Shown here: positions 11,350 to 22,450 of the stretch, in pieces | How the letters are laid out: every line of letters starts with the position of its first letter | Numbering within the stretch: position 1 is the first letter of the stretch | NCBI GenBank assembly: GCA_030323885.1 | Contig: CM059200.1 | Coordinates: forward strand, 1,821,299-1,885,298 | Origin: Branchipolynoe longqiensis | Lineage: Eukaryota; Annelida; Polychaeta; Phyllodocida; Polynoidae | Length of the DNA: 64,000 nt | Direction of reading: 5' to 3' | The notes under the pieces: model-generated | What the model saw: the letters and a program-made list of their open reading frames with translations, nothing else | The model's database searches: none | What the model was told of the DNA's origin: nothing | Position numbers and translations under genes: made by a program

Positions 11350-11688
11350 ATGCTGATTTCAGGAGCAATGATGTCTCCTATATCTAGTCTGTCTGGCATT
11401 CATGCTGATTTCAGGCGCTATGATTTCTCCTATATCTAGTCTGTCTGGCTGTCATGCTGATTTCAGGCGCAATCATTTCTCCTATATCTAGTCTGTCTGG
11501 TTGTCATGCTGATTTCAGGCGCTATGATTTCTCCTATATCTAGTCTGTCTGGCTGTCATGCTGATTTCAGGCGCTATGATTTCTCCTATATCTAGTCTGT
11601 CTGGTTGTCATGCTGATTTCAGGCGCTATGATTTCTCCTATATCTAGTCTGTCTGGCTGTCATGCTGATTGCAGGTGCTATGATATAT
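11350..11688. repeat. 52-bp tandem repeat, about 6.5 units
   Basis: Units of ATGCTGATTTCAGGCGCTATG plus TTCTCCTATATCTAG and TGTCTGGCTGTC recur every 52 bp from 11350. The units are very similar, so the expansion is recent. Confidence 0.95.
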
Positions 11689-12800
11689 TGTGCACCTAAG
11701 TGTATATAAATACAATTGCATGGTTATTATATATATATATATATACGTATATTTAACTGTACGCTTATATATATATTCAACTGTATGCTTATATTATATA
11801 TAATCTATTATATACATATAAACGCTCGGAGAATTATTTATTATTATTATTCGATTCAACTCGAGTTGATATTGTCCAATCGCCGCCGTCCGTTGCCCTT
11901 GCTGCAGGCCCGGCGGCTTTCGACGCTGCTTGAGTGGTTTGAATCGTCACTTGCCTCCAGTTTTTTGCTTAAGCAACACAGTCAACTCGCTACCTGTGTT
12001 GCGGATTTTCAACGGTCATCCGGGACAGCGGACGACTTCATATTGGAATACCTGTGTGTCGACGATCTGGGTCGATGATTTGCGTGTCGATTCAACTGAC
12101 AGAGATGCAAGGAGGAAGCGATCGGCAGGCGGTGACGGTATCGTAGAGAATTTGATAAATTTGACCGTTGATCTATAGATTTCACGTGTGTGTCGATTTC
12201 ATTGTGTGTCGAATATCTGAGTTGACTTTTGTGCCTATCTGTCGACGAAAAGCAAGAACGTTGATGGAAGTAGGGTAATATCAATCGACAAACACTATAA
12301 TCAACATATTTGTGTAATAAAAAACGTTTCACTTAATTATTCGACACAGTCGATTATTCTTTAGTGGTTCCTGCTCAATAAGCTGGCCGTTAAAACGTTA
12401 GAATTCAACATTAGGAAGGAATGCACCTAATATAACAACGATTTCTTATTTATTCATCAATTTCGACTAACAATTCGAATCATTAAGCGGAACTGTGTAC
12501 GGCGATATAACGGACCGTAGTACTCCAATTGAGACCAGGGTTCCAGCTACAACACACCAGCTGTTTGGGCTGCCATAGCCCAGCAGTAAAGCGCAGAAGC
12601 ACAAGTCGAGAACGGCAAGGCCTGCGGGAGACGGTATCTTATAAGACCCGACGGTATCTTATGAACTACTCTAACCGTTATGCCATAGTGTTTTGGCACC
12701 ATTTTGTGTTGAGGGACGACTGAGAGGTCATTCCACTGCCATACTGCAGCGATTGCGGATTCAATCACAAAAAAGACGACGGAGAGGCTTGTTACGACCA
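11689..12800. other. Unassigned, possibly a regulatory or LTR-like region
   Basis: AT-rich runs to about 11850, then mixed-composition DNA with many TGTGTCGA and TCGAT motifs. AATAAA occurs at about 12316. A TTTTGGCACCATTTTGTG block at 12691-12708 resembles a primer-binding site after an LTR, but no TG...CA boundaries or second LTR were found. No frame here is convincing. Confidence 0.3.
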
Positions 12801-12840
12801 CCAGGAGTGAGTGACTGTTCGTACAAGGAGTACGACCAAG

Positions 12841-13203
12841 ATGGCTACCACTAGGACAAAAGAAGATTCGGGCCAAGGGACGACTGCGATGGCGGATTTG
12901 TCGGCGGACAAAAAGGAGGAAGCAGTGAGGAAAGCGATCGAAGACCTGGAGGCGGATTTAAGATTGCAGGACTTGCAGGACCGGTTGAGGGATCTTGAGA
13001 TCGAGAGGGATAGAAGGAGATCCGGCCGTCCGGTGGCTCGGGATGAAAAACGAAAGGAAGACAACACGGAGAAATGCAAATTATCTACAGACATTCGCAT
13101 GATTCCGGAGATACCTCGACCAGAGACGATGACAAGGGAGAGCGAAGACGATGGTCACTATTCATACGGCCGCTCACGGATACGATCGAGGGACATGGGA
13201 TGA
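12841..13203 (+). CDS. Charged helical protein fragment of unknown family (possible gag-like start)
   Basis: The ATG at 12841 has a strong context (A at -3, G at +4). The 120-residue product is rich in Asp, Glu, Arg and Lys. A central segment of about residues 26-60 is probably a long amphipathic or coiled-coil helix, followed by a basic stretch and a Ser/Arg-rich C-terminus. I recognise no family. Bases 13249-13254 (GTAAGT) resemble a splice donor downstream, but the frame has already stopped. It could be the start of a retroelement gag, a host exon or chance. Confidence 0.3.
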   Translation: MATTRTKEDSGQGTTAMADLSADKKEEAVRKAIEDLEADLRLQDLQDRLRDLEIERDRRRSGRPVARDEKRKEDNTEKCKLSTDIRMIPEIPRPETMTRESEDDGHYSYGRSRIRSRDMG

Positions 13204-13304
13204 CGACGATGATCAAGGAGTGACAGCAGCGCTTCAAGACGTAGACGCAGTAAGTGGGCATTGAAGAAACACACTTTGGGGGGAAAGGAGGTGAGGAAGC
13301 TCAA

Positions 13305-13343
<39 letters not shown>

Positions 13344-13570
13344 GTATGCTTATATGTGCTATATAAGTTACTATATGAATATAAATAAAGAATAGCCCTT
13401 AATGTTTTGCGGTGCTCCTTCTGGGCACCTCTTGCTTCTCAACACCCCTTATTCTCAGCAGGCCCCCTTGTAAACGAGCACTCTCTGCTTCCCCTTCCTG
13501 GGAACCGACTCCAACGGTCTCCCAGCTCTCACTTCAAAATATGTACACAACCTATATACGTGCATATATG
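13204..13570. other. Unassigned, with (TA)n
   Basis: A (TA)n run lies at about 13308-13340. A copy of the dispersed AGTATAAATA-type motif lies at about 13350-13390. No gene seen. Confidence 0.5.
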
Positions 13571-13642
13571 CCCTAAGAGCGTTGTTTGTGGTTGTTTTAC
13601 ATCCGAGCAACAACTAAGGTCATATCAGGATGGGCCCGAAGA
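13571..13642 (-). mobile_element. SINE family A 3'-end fragment with target duplication
   Basis: The fragment 13581-13633 is just the terminal hairpin region and tail. It is bounded by CCCTAAGAG (13571-13579) and CCCGAAGAG (13634-13642), an 8/9 match. Its 5' end falls at the CCCATCCTG position, the same truncation point as the fragments at 18253 and 22463. Confidence 0.7.
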
Positions 13643-13851
13643 GAGGGATGGCCTTCCGCACTAACGCGGAACAGGGTTATCGACACCACATTCATGCTTC
13701 ACGACAGCTCTTGAATTGAAATGAAAACGCATGCGTCAGCCATCAGCCAATATTAACCAATCACCAGCTTCCTCCATCATCACCTCCCTTAATGTCCTGG
13801 CATCACAGCATGTGGCACGAACAATATGTCGATAAGCAAAGTCAATATCCA

Positions 13852-14142
13852 ACGTCATATCAGGATGGGTACCGACTTGTGACAGTCGCGTACTGATGAC
13901 GACTTTCTAATGCTGCCCTACTGGGAAATCAGGCTGCCGGCATCATGACCCGATATCCCACTCAGCCACATTATCCTACCATTCAGCTAAACAGTCCTTA
14001 CCCTATCCTATTAATGTATAGCGACAGGCTAGGAAGCGACAAGTATAAATTTGATAAGTCATTGGTTTGACTCGACTGGCAACCAAACTCCCGATCTTCT
14101 GCACGCGACGCCCGCGCTCTACCGATTCGGCCACCGAGCCGG
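13852..14142 (-). mobile_element. SINE family A, Gly-like head
   Basis: Body plus head; the terminal hairpin tail is missing at the low-coordinate end. The head reads GCCCGCGCTCTACCGATTCGG on the plus strand, the tRNA-Gly-like variant. Confidence 0.87.
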
Positions 14143-14342
14143 GGTGTTTATATGTTGAACCACCATCACTTAATGAATGACGATGACTTATTGGTCTACC
14201 ACGCCATAGAAGGTGGACAGTAATATCCAGGTCAACCCAGATATGTTAAGGCCCTGTCACATTACGGTGTATGGCATTAGCGTATGCCGGTGTATGTGGT
14301 TTTCGACCCATACACCGTCATACGCCATCATACGCCATATCG

Positions 14343-14674
14343 TTTATTGTTGTTTAACGTCCTAGCAACATCTAAGATAATATCAGGATGCGTACTGACT
14401 TGTCACAGTGCGCACTGATGGTGACTTTATAGTGCTACCCCACTGGGAGACCAGGCCACCAGCACCATGACCTGATATCCCAACTCTGTCCCATTATCCT
14501 GACACTGAACCAACCAGTCCTTGCCCTGTCCTAACAATACCAAGCTCCTGGGTAGGAAGCGACAAGTATACATTTTTAAGTAATTGGTTTGACTCGAACA
14601 GGGTTCAAACCCATGATCCCATGGTCTACCAACACGGGAGACAGACGCTCTAACTCATTCGGCCATCCTATCGG
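14343..14674 (-). mobile_element. SINE family A, near full length, second head variant
   Basis: Complete from the GTTGTTTAACGTCC tail to the CTCATTCGGCCATCC head. This head carries the GAGTTAGAGCGTC variant with GGTTCAAACCCATG box-B region. The 46-bp palindromic array starts immediately beyond it. Confidence 0.9.
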
Positions 14675-14684
14675 ATCGTTGCGC

Positions 14685-14985
14685 AGATGACGGAGGGTGA
14701 AATAGTGACTATTTCATCATCCTCTTGCGGAGATGGCAGAGAGTGAAATAGTGACTATTTCATCATCCTCTTGCGGAGATGATGGAGGGTGAAATAGTGA
14801 CTATTTCATCATCCTCTTGCAGAGATGGCGGAGGGTGAAATAGTGACTATTTCATCATCCTCTTGCAGCGATGGCGGAGGGTGAAATAGTGACTATTTCA
14901 TCATCCTCTTGCGGAGATGGAGGAGGGTGAAATAGTCACTATTTCATCATCCTCTTGCCGAGATGGAGGAGGCTGAAATAGTGAC
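14685..14985. repeat. 46-bp tandem repeat, each unit with a 19-nt palindrome
   Basis: About 6.5 units. Each contains TGAAATAGTGACTATTTCA, whose nine-base arms pair perfectly around one central base. One unit near 14930 has C instead of G at the centre. The units are otherwise nearly identical. Confidence 0.95.
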
Positions 14986-15209
14986 ATAACAGTTGAAATG
15001 CTCGACCCACATATATATATTAACTACCTGACGCTGTACCCCGCAATACCGCTGTACCGGAAGACTCACCTGGAAGAAGAAGAACACAAGTGTGACTTAA
15101 TTAGCATCAATCCAATCATGCGCATGCTTATTACAAGTGTATAGTCTGATAAAAATATCAAATTTTCAAACATGAAACAATTACCTAGATTTGATTCTAC
15201 AATGAAGAG
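14986..15209. other. Unassigned stretch
   Basis: Short AT-rich region with no gene or matched repeat. Confidence 0.5.
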
Positions 15210-15434
15210 TTCAGGCACAAAACCACGTAAATGCCGATCCAAAAATTGAATTTAAATAACAGATTTTGTACCTGAAAATAATGTTAAAGCTTACTAATTT
15301 CACTTTTCATATGATCACATGGTTATGGAGCAATAAAGAAAACAGTAGGAATATAAAAATATACACTTTTTAAAGATTTGATTTCGATCTTTTTCTCCAT
15401 TTTGGATTGGCGTTTACGTGATTTTGCACCTGAC
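15210..15434 (+). mobile_element. MITE with ~35-bp terminal inverted repeats
   Basis: The left end (15210-15244, starting TTCAGGCACAAAACCACG) and the right end (15400-15434) are inverted copies with a few mismatches. The 225-bp element has no coding capacity. No target duplication is obvious. A partial copy lies at 5345. Confidence 0.85.
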
Positions 15435-15930
15435 CTAACTTAAAGCCTGGTGCTATATAAAAAAAATTGGTCACATCTGTGTGCAAACCAAATAACCAAC
15501 TCAAACACAATAAATTGAGAATCATCCGAGAGAAACTGCATTTTGGACTATTTTGTTTCACATCATGGCCGAACAACGCACTCCGAAGAGCCAACCGCTG
15601 TCAGCCATACTTGTACGCGGTCATGAAATGTGAAGTGAGAAAACAGAGGGCAGCTGTGGGGACACGCACTGTGGAGAAAGCTGCTCGCGTACTGCTCCTC
15701 TACTGCGTAACTGGATGGAGACTGGGTGGAAGGGCCGAAGGTGTTGTAGGTGTTAATGTTGCTAACTGCCGCTAGGAGGCAGGAAAGCAAGTGGTTGGCA
15801 ACGATATGTGACGTTGCTGCTTCCGAAATCATGGATTATGTGAGGGATTTGACCTATCAGGCGAAGTTAGGACATGGGAGCGAGGCGATGTATGAACAGA
15901 TGTGATATATATATATATATATATATGATA
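15435..15930. other. Unassigned stretch
   Basis: Mixed-composition DNA with overlapping short frames on both strands, and a (TA)n run at 15906-15927. None of the frames has recognisable motifs. Confidence 0.45.
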
Positions 15931-15981
15931 TAGATATGATATACATCATATATATGCACATATATATATATACATGTATAC

Positions 15982-17105
15982 ATTTCACTAAGGCGTTCGA
16001 TACAGTCGGGAGGACCAGGATATGGCAGCTACTGAGGAAGTATGGATGCCCAGAGAAGTTCACAACTATGATCGAGGCTCTACATACGGGAATGATGGCG
16101 AATGTTAGTGTTGGAGGGGAAGTCTCAGAATCGTTTGGGGTTACCAATGGGGTCAAGCAAGGTTGTGTACTGGCCCCCATGCTCTTCTTCATCTTCCTAT
16201 CAGCAATGCTCGACGAGGCTTTCCGAGGCATGGGGGATGGCATCTATATACAGTCCAGACAGAGCGCTGACCTATTCAACGATGCACACTTCAGAGCGAC
16301 GACCAAGACTACTCGGATCCTGGGCAGAGAGCTGCTATTTGCAGAAGACAGTGCACTAGTTGCCCACTCTGCTGAAGAGATCCAGAAAATAGTGAACACT
16401 TTCTGCAATGCATCAAAGAAGTTTGGCCTGAAGATTAACATCAAGAAGACGGAGGTGCTGTACCAACCCAACTCTACAAGAACCCGAGAGGAGGATATCA
16501 TGGTTGATGGAAACAAGCTGAACTCTGTTCCGGAATTCACCTACCTCGGAAGCACTATATCAAGTCATGGACGCATTGATGCTGAAATACAGAGGAGGAT
16601 GGCCAAGGCTAGCGCATCTTTCAGCCGACTATGCCAGAGACTCTGGAACAACCACCATGTGTCCATACGGGTCAAAGGCAAGATCTACAGCTCAATCATG
16701 CTATCCACCCTACTATATGGAGCCGAGGCCTGGACAGTGTACAGACCACAGGTGAAAAAGCTGCATGCCTTCATGATGCGACATCTGCATTCGATCATGA
16801 GGCTAACCTGGAAGGACAAAGTGACAAATAAGGAAATACTCAAACGGACAGGGCTGCCCTCTATGAAAGATCTTCTGATCAAAATGAATCTCCGGTGAAC
16901 TGGACACCTCATGAGGATGTCATTGGACAGGCTACCAAAGAAGGCCCTCTACTCTCAACTGTCTTCTGGCTGCAGAAAAAGAGGGCGCACTCGTCTCCAG
17001 TTCAAGGATATGATCAAGAGAAACCTGAAGCTGAGAGACATTAAGACCGACTCATGAACACCACTCTCACACCAGAGCGCTACATGGAGAGCGACAGTCA
17101 AGTAA
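15982..17105 (+). pseudogene. Decayed LINE reverse transcriptase, C-terminal half
   Basis: One frame reads KAFDTV (motif A), NGVKQGCVLAP (motif B) and a motif-C site that is FAED rather than (Y/F)ADD. Next come the FGLKINIKKTEV block, FTYLGSTISSHG and LLYGAEAW. The frame is stopped by TGA at 16896-16898 but continues in register with TGHLMRM, RLPKKALY and RGRTRLQFKDM to a second TGA at 17055 and the natural end at 17103-17105. The first stop replaces the tryptophan expected after LR. Missing are the 5' part of the RT and any endonuclease. The catalytic substitution and stops mean it is inactive. A second copy of its 3' end lies at 43731-43854. The exact clade is uncertain. Confidence 0.88.
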
Positions 17106-17156
17106 TGAAAGCAGTCTTTGTCACATCACGACCGACAGTATGATGATGATGACATA
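17106..17156 (+). mobile_element. LINE 3' tail with (ATG)n end
   Basis: Short 3' untranslated region ending GTATGATGATGATGAC. The reverse-strand copy at 43731 ends in the same (ATG)n, so this microsatellite is the element's own 3' terminus. Confidence 0.75.
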
Positions 17157-18125
17157 TACATGTATAAAATGATCTACAAGGGCATTCCATGATATATATG
17201 CATGACTATATATGTATAGAATTATCTACATGTGACATGCCATGATATATACACACACCTATATATTATATAATTATCTACACTGGACATTTCATGATAT
17301 AAATGCATGACTATGTATGTATAGAATTATTTACAATGGGCATTCCATGATATATATGCATGATTATACATGAATAGAATTATATACACGGGACATTCCA
17401 TGATATATAGACACAGCTATATATTATAGAAGTATCAACACTGGACATTTCATGATATATATGCATGACTGTATATGTATAGAATTATGTACGATGGGCA
17501 TTCCATGATATATATGCATGACTATATATGCATAGAAGTATCTACAAGGGACATTCCATGATATATATATGCATGAATATATATGAATAGAATTATCTAC
17601 ACGGGACATTCCATGATATATACACACAACTATATACTATAGAATTATCTACAAGAGACATTCAATCATATATATGCATGAATATCTATAGAATTATCTA
17701 TACTGGATATTCCATGATATATATGCATGAATATATATGAATATAATTATCTACATGTGACATTCCATGATATATACACACAACTATATATTATATAAGT
17801 ATCTACACTGGACATTCCATGATATTTATGTATGACTATATATGTATAGAATTATGTACAAGGGACATTCCATGATATATATGCATGACTATATATGTAT
17901 AGAATTATCTACATGGGACATTCCATGATATATATGCACACACCTATATATTATAGAATTATCTACGCTGGACATTTCATGATATATATGCATGAATATA
18001 TGATTATCTACAAGGGATATTCAATGATGTATATGCATGAATATGTATGTATATAATTATATACACTCTGTATTCTATGATATATATGCATGAATATGTA
18101 TGTATATAATTATCTATAAGGGACA
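17157..18125. repeat. 53-bp AT-rich tandem repeat, about 18 units
   Basis: Units combine TGATATATATGCATGACTA, ATAGAATTATCTAC and GGGACATTCCA. They are degenerate, and some carry ACACAC in place of GCATG. Confidence 0.92.
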
Positions 18126-18242
18126 TCACATTGCGTTTATATAACAATCAGGGAGAACAAAGCCAACAACGACGAGGACTAACTCAACAATCAATTCCAA
18201 GCACACACTCGCAGTGATGAAGGAATGAGGGAAAGGAGAAGG

Positions 18243-18329
18243 AAGGAGAAGGTTTGTTTGTTTGTTTGTTTGTTGTTGCTTTTCGTCCTAGCAACATCTA
18301 AGGTCATATCAGGACGGGAAAGGAGAAGG
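18243..18329 (-). mobile_element. SINE family A 3'-end fragment with 10-bp target duplication
   Basis: Exact AAGGAGAAGG copies at 18243-18252 and 18320-18329 bracket a 66-bp insert (18253-18318). The insert consists of a (TTTG)n tail and the terminal hairpin region ending at CAGGACGGG. It is a real retrotransposed unit, truncated exactly at the hairpin base. Confidence 0.85.
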
Positions 18330-19051
18330 AGGAGGGCATGTTGTTTGCCACTCCGCGCTCTTTATTACCTTCACTCGCCACCCTCTCCCTCCCCTCCTCT
18401 CCCATCCCCCTCTCCCCTTCTCTCCTCTCTCCAAGCACATTTGACTAAATTGTGTCGATTTTATGGCACTGCACCAACAATTGTACAGTGCAAACAGCAT
18501 GCATCACCTTTTTACTAAAGTAAAACAAGAAGACATGTTAGCCTTTTTGAGGGCAGCTGGTCTGTACCACCTCATATAGTTCATTTAAATTTTTTTTATC
18601 AATTAATTCTTTCATCTGTGAGCTTTTAAAAATTCACAAGTGTCTATTGACACATAACTGATTGTATGCTTTTACATTATATGTAACAATTCTCGCCATG
18701 AATATGGCCTATGCTGCTGATACGGTGTAGAGAAACCACCAATCAATCAATCAAACCTCTCTCACTCCTCTCCCTCCACTTCCCCTCCTCTACCCACCCC
18801 TCTCCTACCCCCTCTCCTCTCCACCCCCTCCTCCCCATCCCCATCCTCTCAGCCCTGCACAATGCCACACTAATGATAACCGGTCGCATCATAGACACTC
18901 CACCCTCAGCGCGTTATCATCAGGGCCTGCTCTCACTGAGCTGCTCTGAGTAGTTCAGCAGCTACTCACAGCGTGGCGCTGCGGGCGCTTGTTGTGGCGC
19001 CATTAGTGTGTGGCATTAAGTTAATGTGTGTCTATAGGCTGAGGTGTCACC
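18330..19051. other. Unassigned, pyrimidine-rich patches
   Basis: C/T-rich patches at 18365-18430 and 18760-18850; the rest is ordinary AT-rich DNA. The frames here derive from low-complexity composition. Confidence 0.5.
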
Positions 19052-19640
19052 CCGGTGTCAGCGTCTTATTTCCCACAAGGCTCATTTCCCAAATATCGCT
19101 TCTGCGCATGCGCGAATTCTAGTGACGAATGCAGACTGCAGATTGTCAGAGTCTCATTTCCAACAAGTCTCATTTCCCAGTGTTTCGTAGCGTTTTTATG
19201 ACTTTAAACCCAAGAATACTGGAGGAAACGTGTACAACAATATTCTCTACGAGTTTGAGAATATTGGTGAATATATTAAAGGCGAAAAACCGATTCGGTT
19301 GCCGGTACGGTAGAGTTGACATCGCCGTGTTGTTTACTTCTGGTCGGTTGCTCGACCTGATTATCGCTATTTGTTTTTTAGCGGTTATTCTTATGAGTTT
19401 AAACCCAAGAATACAGGAGAATACGTATTGCTTGTGGAGAACAATATTCTCTGACTTTTAGAATATTGACGCATATATTAAAGAATTTATTGGAGTTAAA
19501 CCTGAGGACACATATTTCTTGTGGAGAACCAGACTGGCTCATTTTTGACGCATGCGCAGACGACGCTGTTGGATTCTGACGCATGCGCAGAAGCGATGTT
19601 TGGGAAGTGAGACTTGTGGGAGGTGAGACGCTGACACCGG
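19052..19640. mobile_element. DNA transposon-like element with ~60-bp terminal inverted repeats
   Basis: The left end CCGGTGTCAGCGTCTTATTT and the reverse complement of the right end agree for about 60 bp, including CCCACAAG, CTCA-TTCCCAAA and TCGCTTCTGCGCATGCG. Two ~100-bp internal segments (about 19190-19283 and 19383-19486) are direct repeats sharing TTTAAACCCAAGAATAC and GAACAATATTCTCT-type blocks. No transposase frame and no clear target duplication were found, so the superfamily is open. Confidence 0.85.
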
Positions 19641-19760
19641 ACTAGATTTACCTCCAGACACTGGGCACACACACACTGGAGGTGTTTTGGGTGTGGAATT
19701 ATGCGACTGGAGATTACTAACTAGTCGCAGCCACTAGACCAGTTTCCGCCTGAATGCATG

Positions 19761-20206
19761 TTGGAGTTTTACATCCTGCCAACATCTAAGGTCATATCAA
19801 GATGGGCACCGACTTGTGGAGGGTGCGCCGCTTGGTTGGTTATTGGAGGTTTACATCCTGGCAACATCTAAGGTCATATCCGGATAGGCACCGACTTGTG
19901 ACAGTACGCTGGTTGGTTGATTATTGGAGGTTTACGTCCTGGCAACATCTAAGGTCATATCCGGATAGGCACCGACCTGTGACAGTACCTTGGTTGGTTG
20001 GTTGGTTATTGGAGTTTAAAGTCCTGGCAACATCTACGGTCATATCAGGATGGGCACCCACTTGTGACAATACGTACTCATGGCAACTTTATAGTGCTGC
20101 TCCAACTTGGACACCACACTGCCGGCACTATGACCCGATTTACTACTTAGTCACATTATCCTGATACTGAGCTAACTAGACCTTGTCCTATCGTAGTAAT
20201 GGCTGA
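19761..20206 (-). mobile_element. SINE family A with four tandem 3' tails
   Basis: The low-coordinate side has four successive tail units (starting about 19761, 19843, 19924 and 20009, step about 82 bp). Each runs from TTGGAG-TTTA through the CATCTAAGGTCATATC block to GGGCACCGACTTGTGACA. The last continues into the body to about 20206. The head is missing. Confidence 0.85.
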
Positions 20207-20409
20207 CAGGACCTTGTAGCCGTAGTAAATCCCCTCCACTAGCTCACAGTGGGGGCTCGTTGCAGGCAACCGATGCCCTCAGTAGGGCTTGTGGAGCATG
20301 ACTAAAGACATGCAAATTGAGATTCAATCAGTGTCCCCAACTACTTCTGAGAGGATCCCATCTGATCACCCGGAGAGCAGCGCCTAACCACGTGACCTGG
20401 TGAAGTGTA

Positions 20410-20430
20410 GGGGGGGGGGGGGGGGGGGGG
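20410..20430 (+). repeat. Poly(G) run of 21
   Basis: An uninterrupted run of 21 G followed by TAGGGTGTAGG. It could form a G-quadruplex. The length in the assembly may be unreliable. Confidence 0.9.
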
Positions 20431-20509
20431 TAGGGTGTAGGCAGTATATAAGGCATATTCAGCAAACAACACAAAGTCACAGTAGTTGGGTTCATTTAAA
20501 ATTGTGTTT

Positions 20510-21170
20510 AATGTTTTATTTTTAATTTGGGTGGCTATGGGGACGGCATTTACAGTAGAGACCATCAGTTAGGGTTGTTGGATTTATTTGATTAATTTAT
20601 TTTATTTGTCATTTTATTAATGTTGGGTGGCTGAGGGGAGGGCATTGAAAGTAAACAACATCAACTCAGGGCTGTTCGGTTTATTATATTTATTTTTAAA
20701 ATTTAAAATTTAGTTAATTTTGGGTGGTGTGGGAATTGACAGTAAACAACATCAACTCAGGGTTCTTGGTTTAACACAAATACATTTATTTTATTTTAAT
20801 TGTATTTATTTTGGGTGGGTGCACATTTACAGTAAACAACATCAAATCAGGGTTATTGGTTTAAACAAATTAAATTAAATTAATTGTAATTGTATTTATT
20901 TTGGGTGGGTGCACATTTACAGTAAACAACATCAAGTCAGAGTTGTACTTATTGTATTCATTTATTTTATTTATATTTATATTTATTTTGGGTATGCGAG
21001 GGGAGGGTATTTACAGTAAAGAACATTAATTCAGGGTTGTTGGATTTATTTGATGAATTTATTTTATTTTAATTTGATTTATTTTGGGTGGGGAAGGCAT
21101 TTACAGTAAACAACATCAAGTCAGTAGCTGTTAGGTTTATTTTTAAATTAAAAATATTTGTTTGTGGGGG
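20510..21170. repeat. ~100-bp tandem repeat, about 6-7 units
   Basis: Units share TTTACAGTAAACAACATCAA, TCAGGGTTGTTGG and a TTTATTTTATTT-rich spacer ending TTTTGGGTGG. Spacer lengths vary, giving unequal units. Confidence 0.9.
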
Positions 21171-21190
21171 GTGGGGGGGGGGCTGTCTAC

Positions 21191-21398
21191 TTGTTGATTA
21201 AGCAGATGGAGTTTCAATCGCAGACAACTGCTCTTCGTCGTTCCACTACTACATGCCCTATCCTTGTAATGCCCGAGTGCCATGCTAGGTAGTGTCAAGT
21301 ATCAATATTTCTGACATTGGTTTGACACAGCCAGGGTTGGATCCCAAAATTCGAAGCCCATGACCTGCCACACAGGAAGTAAACACTCGACTCATTAT
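21191..21398 (-). mobile_element. SINE family B
   Basis: On the plus strand it starts with GATTAAGCAGATGGAGTTTC and CAGACAACTGCTCTTCG, the inverse of the B tail. It continues into the shared CCCTATCCTTGTAATGCC mid-block and a degraded head ending CTCGACTCATTATC. Confidence 0.7.
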
Positions 21399-21489
21399 CA
21401 TGCACAATAATTACAATAATACCAATAATAAAAACATAAACAATAACAATAACAACATTTATATTTTTTAAATAAAAAAAAAAGAAGAT

Positions 21490-21662
21490 GTATACTGCCT
21501 ATCATTGATAAGTCTGAATAGATTTGTTTTCACCATTAGACAGTTTGTCGATAGAAAGCCCGAGCCTACACTTTTACTAAGCCAAGGGATTTTTAACCTT
21601 CCACACAACATAGACATGGTATGAGAGAAACCAGACTTTGATGACACTGTAAGTAGTTATAA
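21490..21662 (-). mobile_element. SINE family C, tail and body, headless
   Basis: Contains TATACTGCCTATCA, CAGTTTGTCGATAGAAAGCC, CGAGCCTACACTTTTAC and CATAGACATGGTATGAGAG in the order seen in the full copy at 50096. Confidence 0.85.
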
Positions 21663-22247
21663 GTAGATTGGTTGCACCAGGGAACCTAGATTAGGATGCT
21701 CACCCTGGAATGGCAGACATGTGGGTTCGATCACCGCTCAGGACCTGATATTCCCTTGTTTGCAGCATCTCCTGTGACAGCAGTCATTCCCACCGCCACC
21801 TCAAACACCCCCCCCACCCCCCATTGCTTGGCTATTGGCAGGCGGGCACGTAATGCCATTATGGAGACGCGTCACTAGTTGCCATCTGTCTGACTCACTA
21901 ACCACTGATGGCGCTTATTTAGTGGCAAAATCTGAAACTAATGCTGAAGTGTGAGTGCTTGTAGAGGCTCCTATCTATGACTGCTGTGTGCCGCTGTCAA
22001 CAATAATTAACTCACAAACTCTCTTCTGGCTAATCTAGGCCATATTGTGCATCTAATGCAAACTCGTTATGGTAAAAAGGGACTATTTTTGTGCACACAT
22101 ATGGAGGTCGATGGAACCCTGAAGTCATATCATTGTGGGTGTCCTCTTCGAAGTCTCTCCAGACTTCTCTCAAATGCTTGCACTGTTCGTGCTTCAACCA
22201 CTTGGTTTGGAAGACTGCAATATGACGCTCAGTCATACTGACAGCGA

Positions 22248-22388
22248 GTTTAGGAGCACAAGGCCATGCCCTGATTTCCCACTCAGTCACATCATCTTGA
22301 TAGTGAGCTAACCAGTCCTTGCCCTATCCTAGTAATGCCGAGCGCCAGGCTAGATAGCGACAAGTATCAATTTTGTAAGTCATGGGTT
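22248..22388 (-). mobile_element. SINE family A, middle fragment
   Basis: Only the mid-body survives, from GATTTCCCACTCAGTCACA to TAAGTCATGGGTTTGA. Both ends are truncated. Confidence 0.8.
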
Positions 22389-22450
22389 TGAGGGCATCCT
22401 GTGGCCCACAATGCACTATGGGCAGAGGGCTGGTGCATATAGTACGCCAC

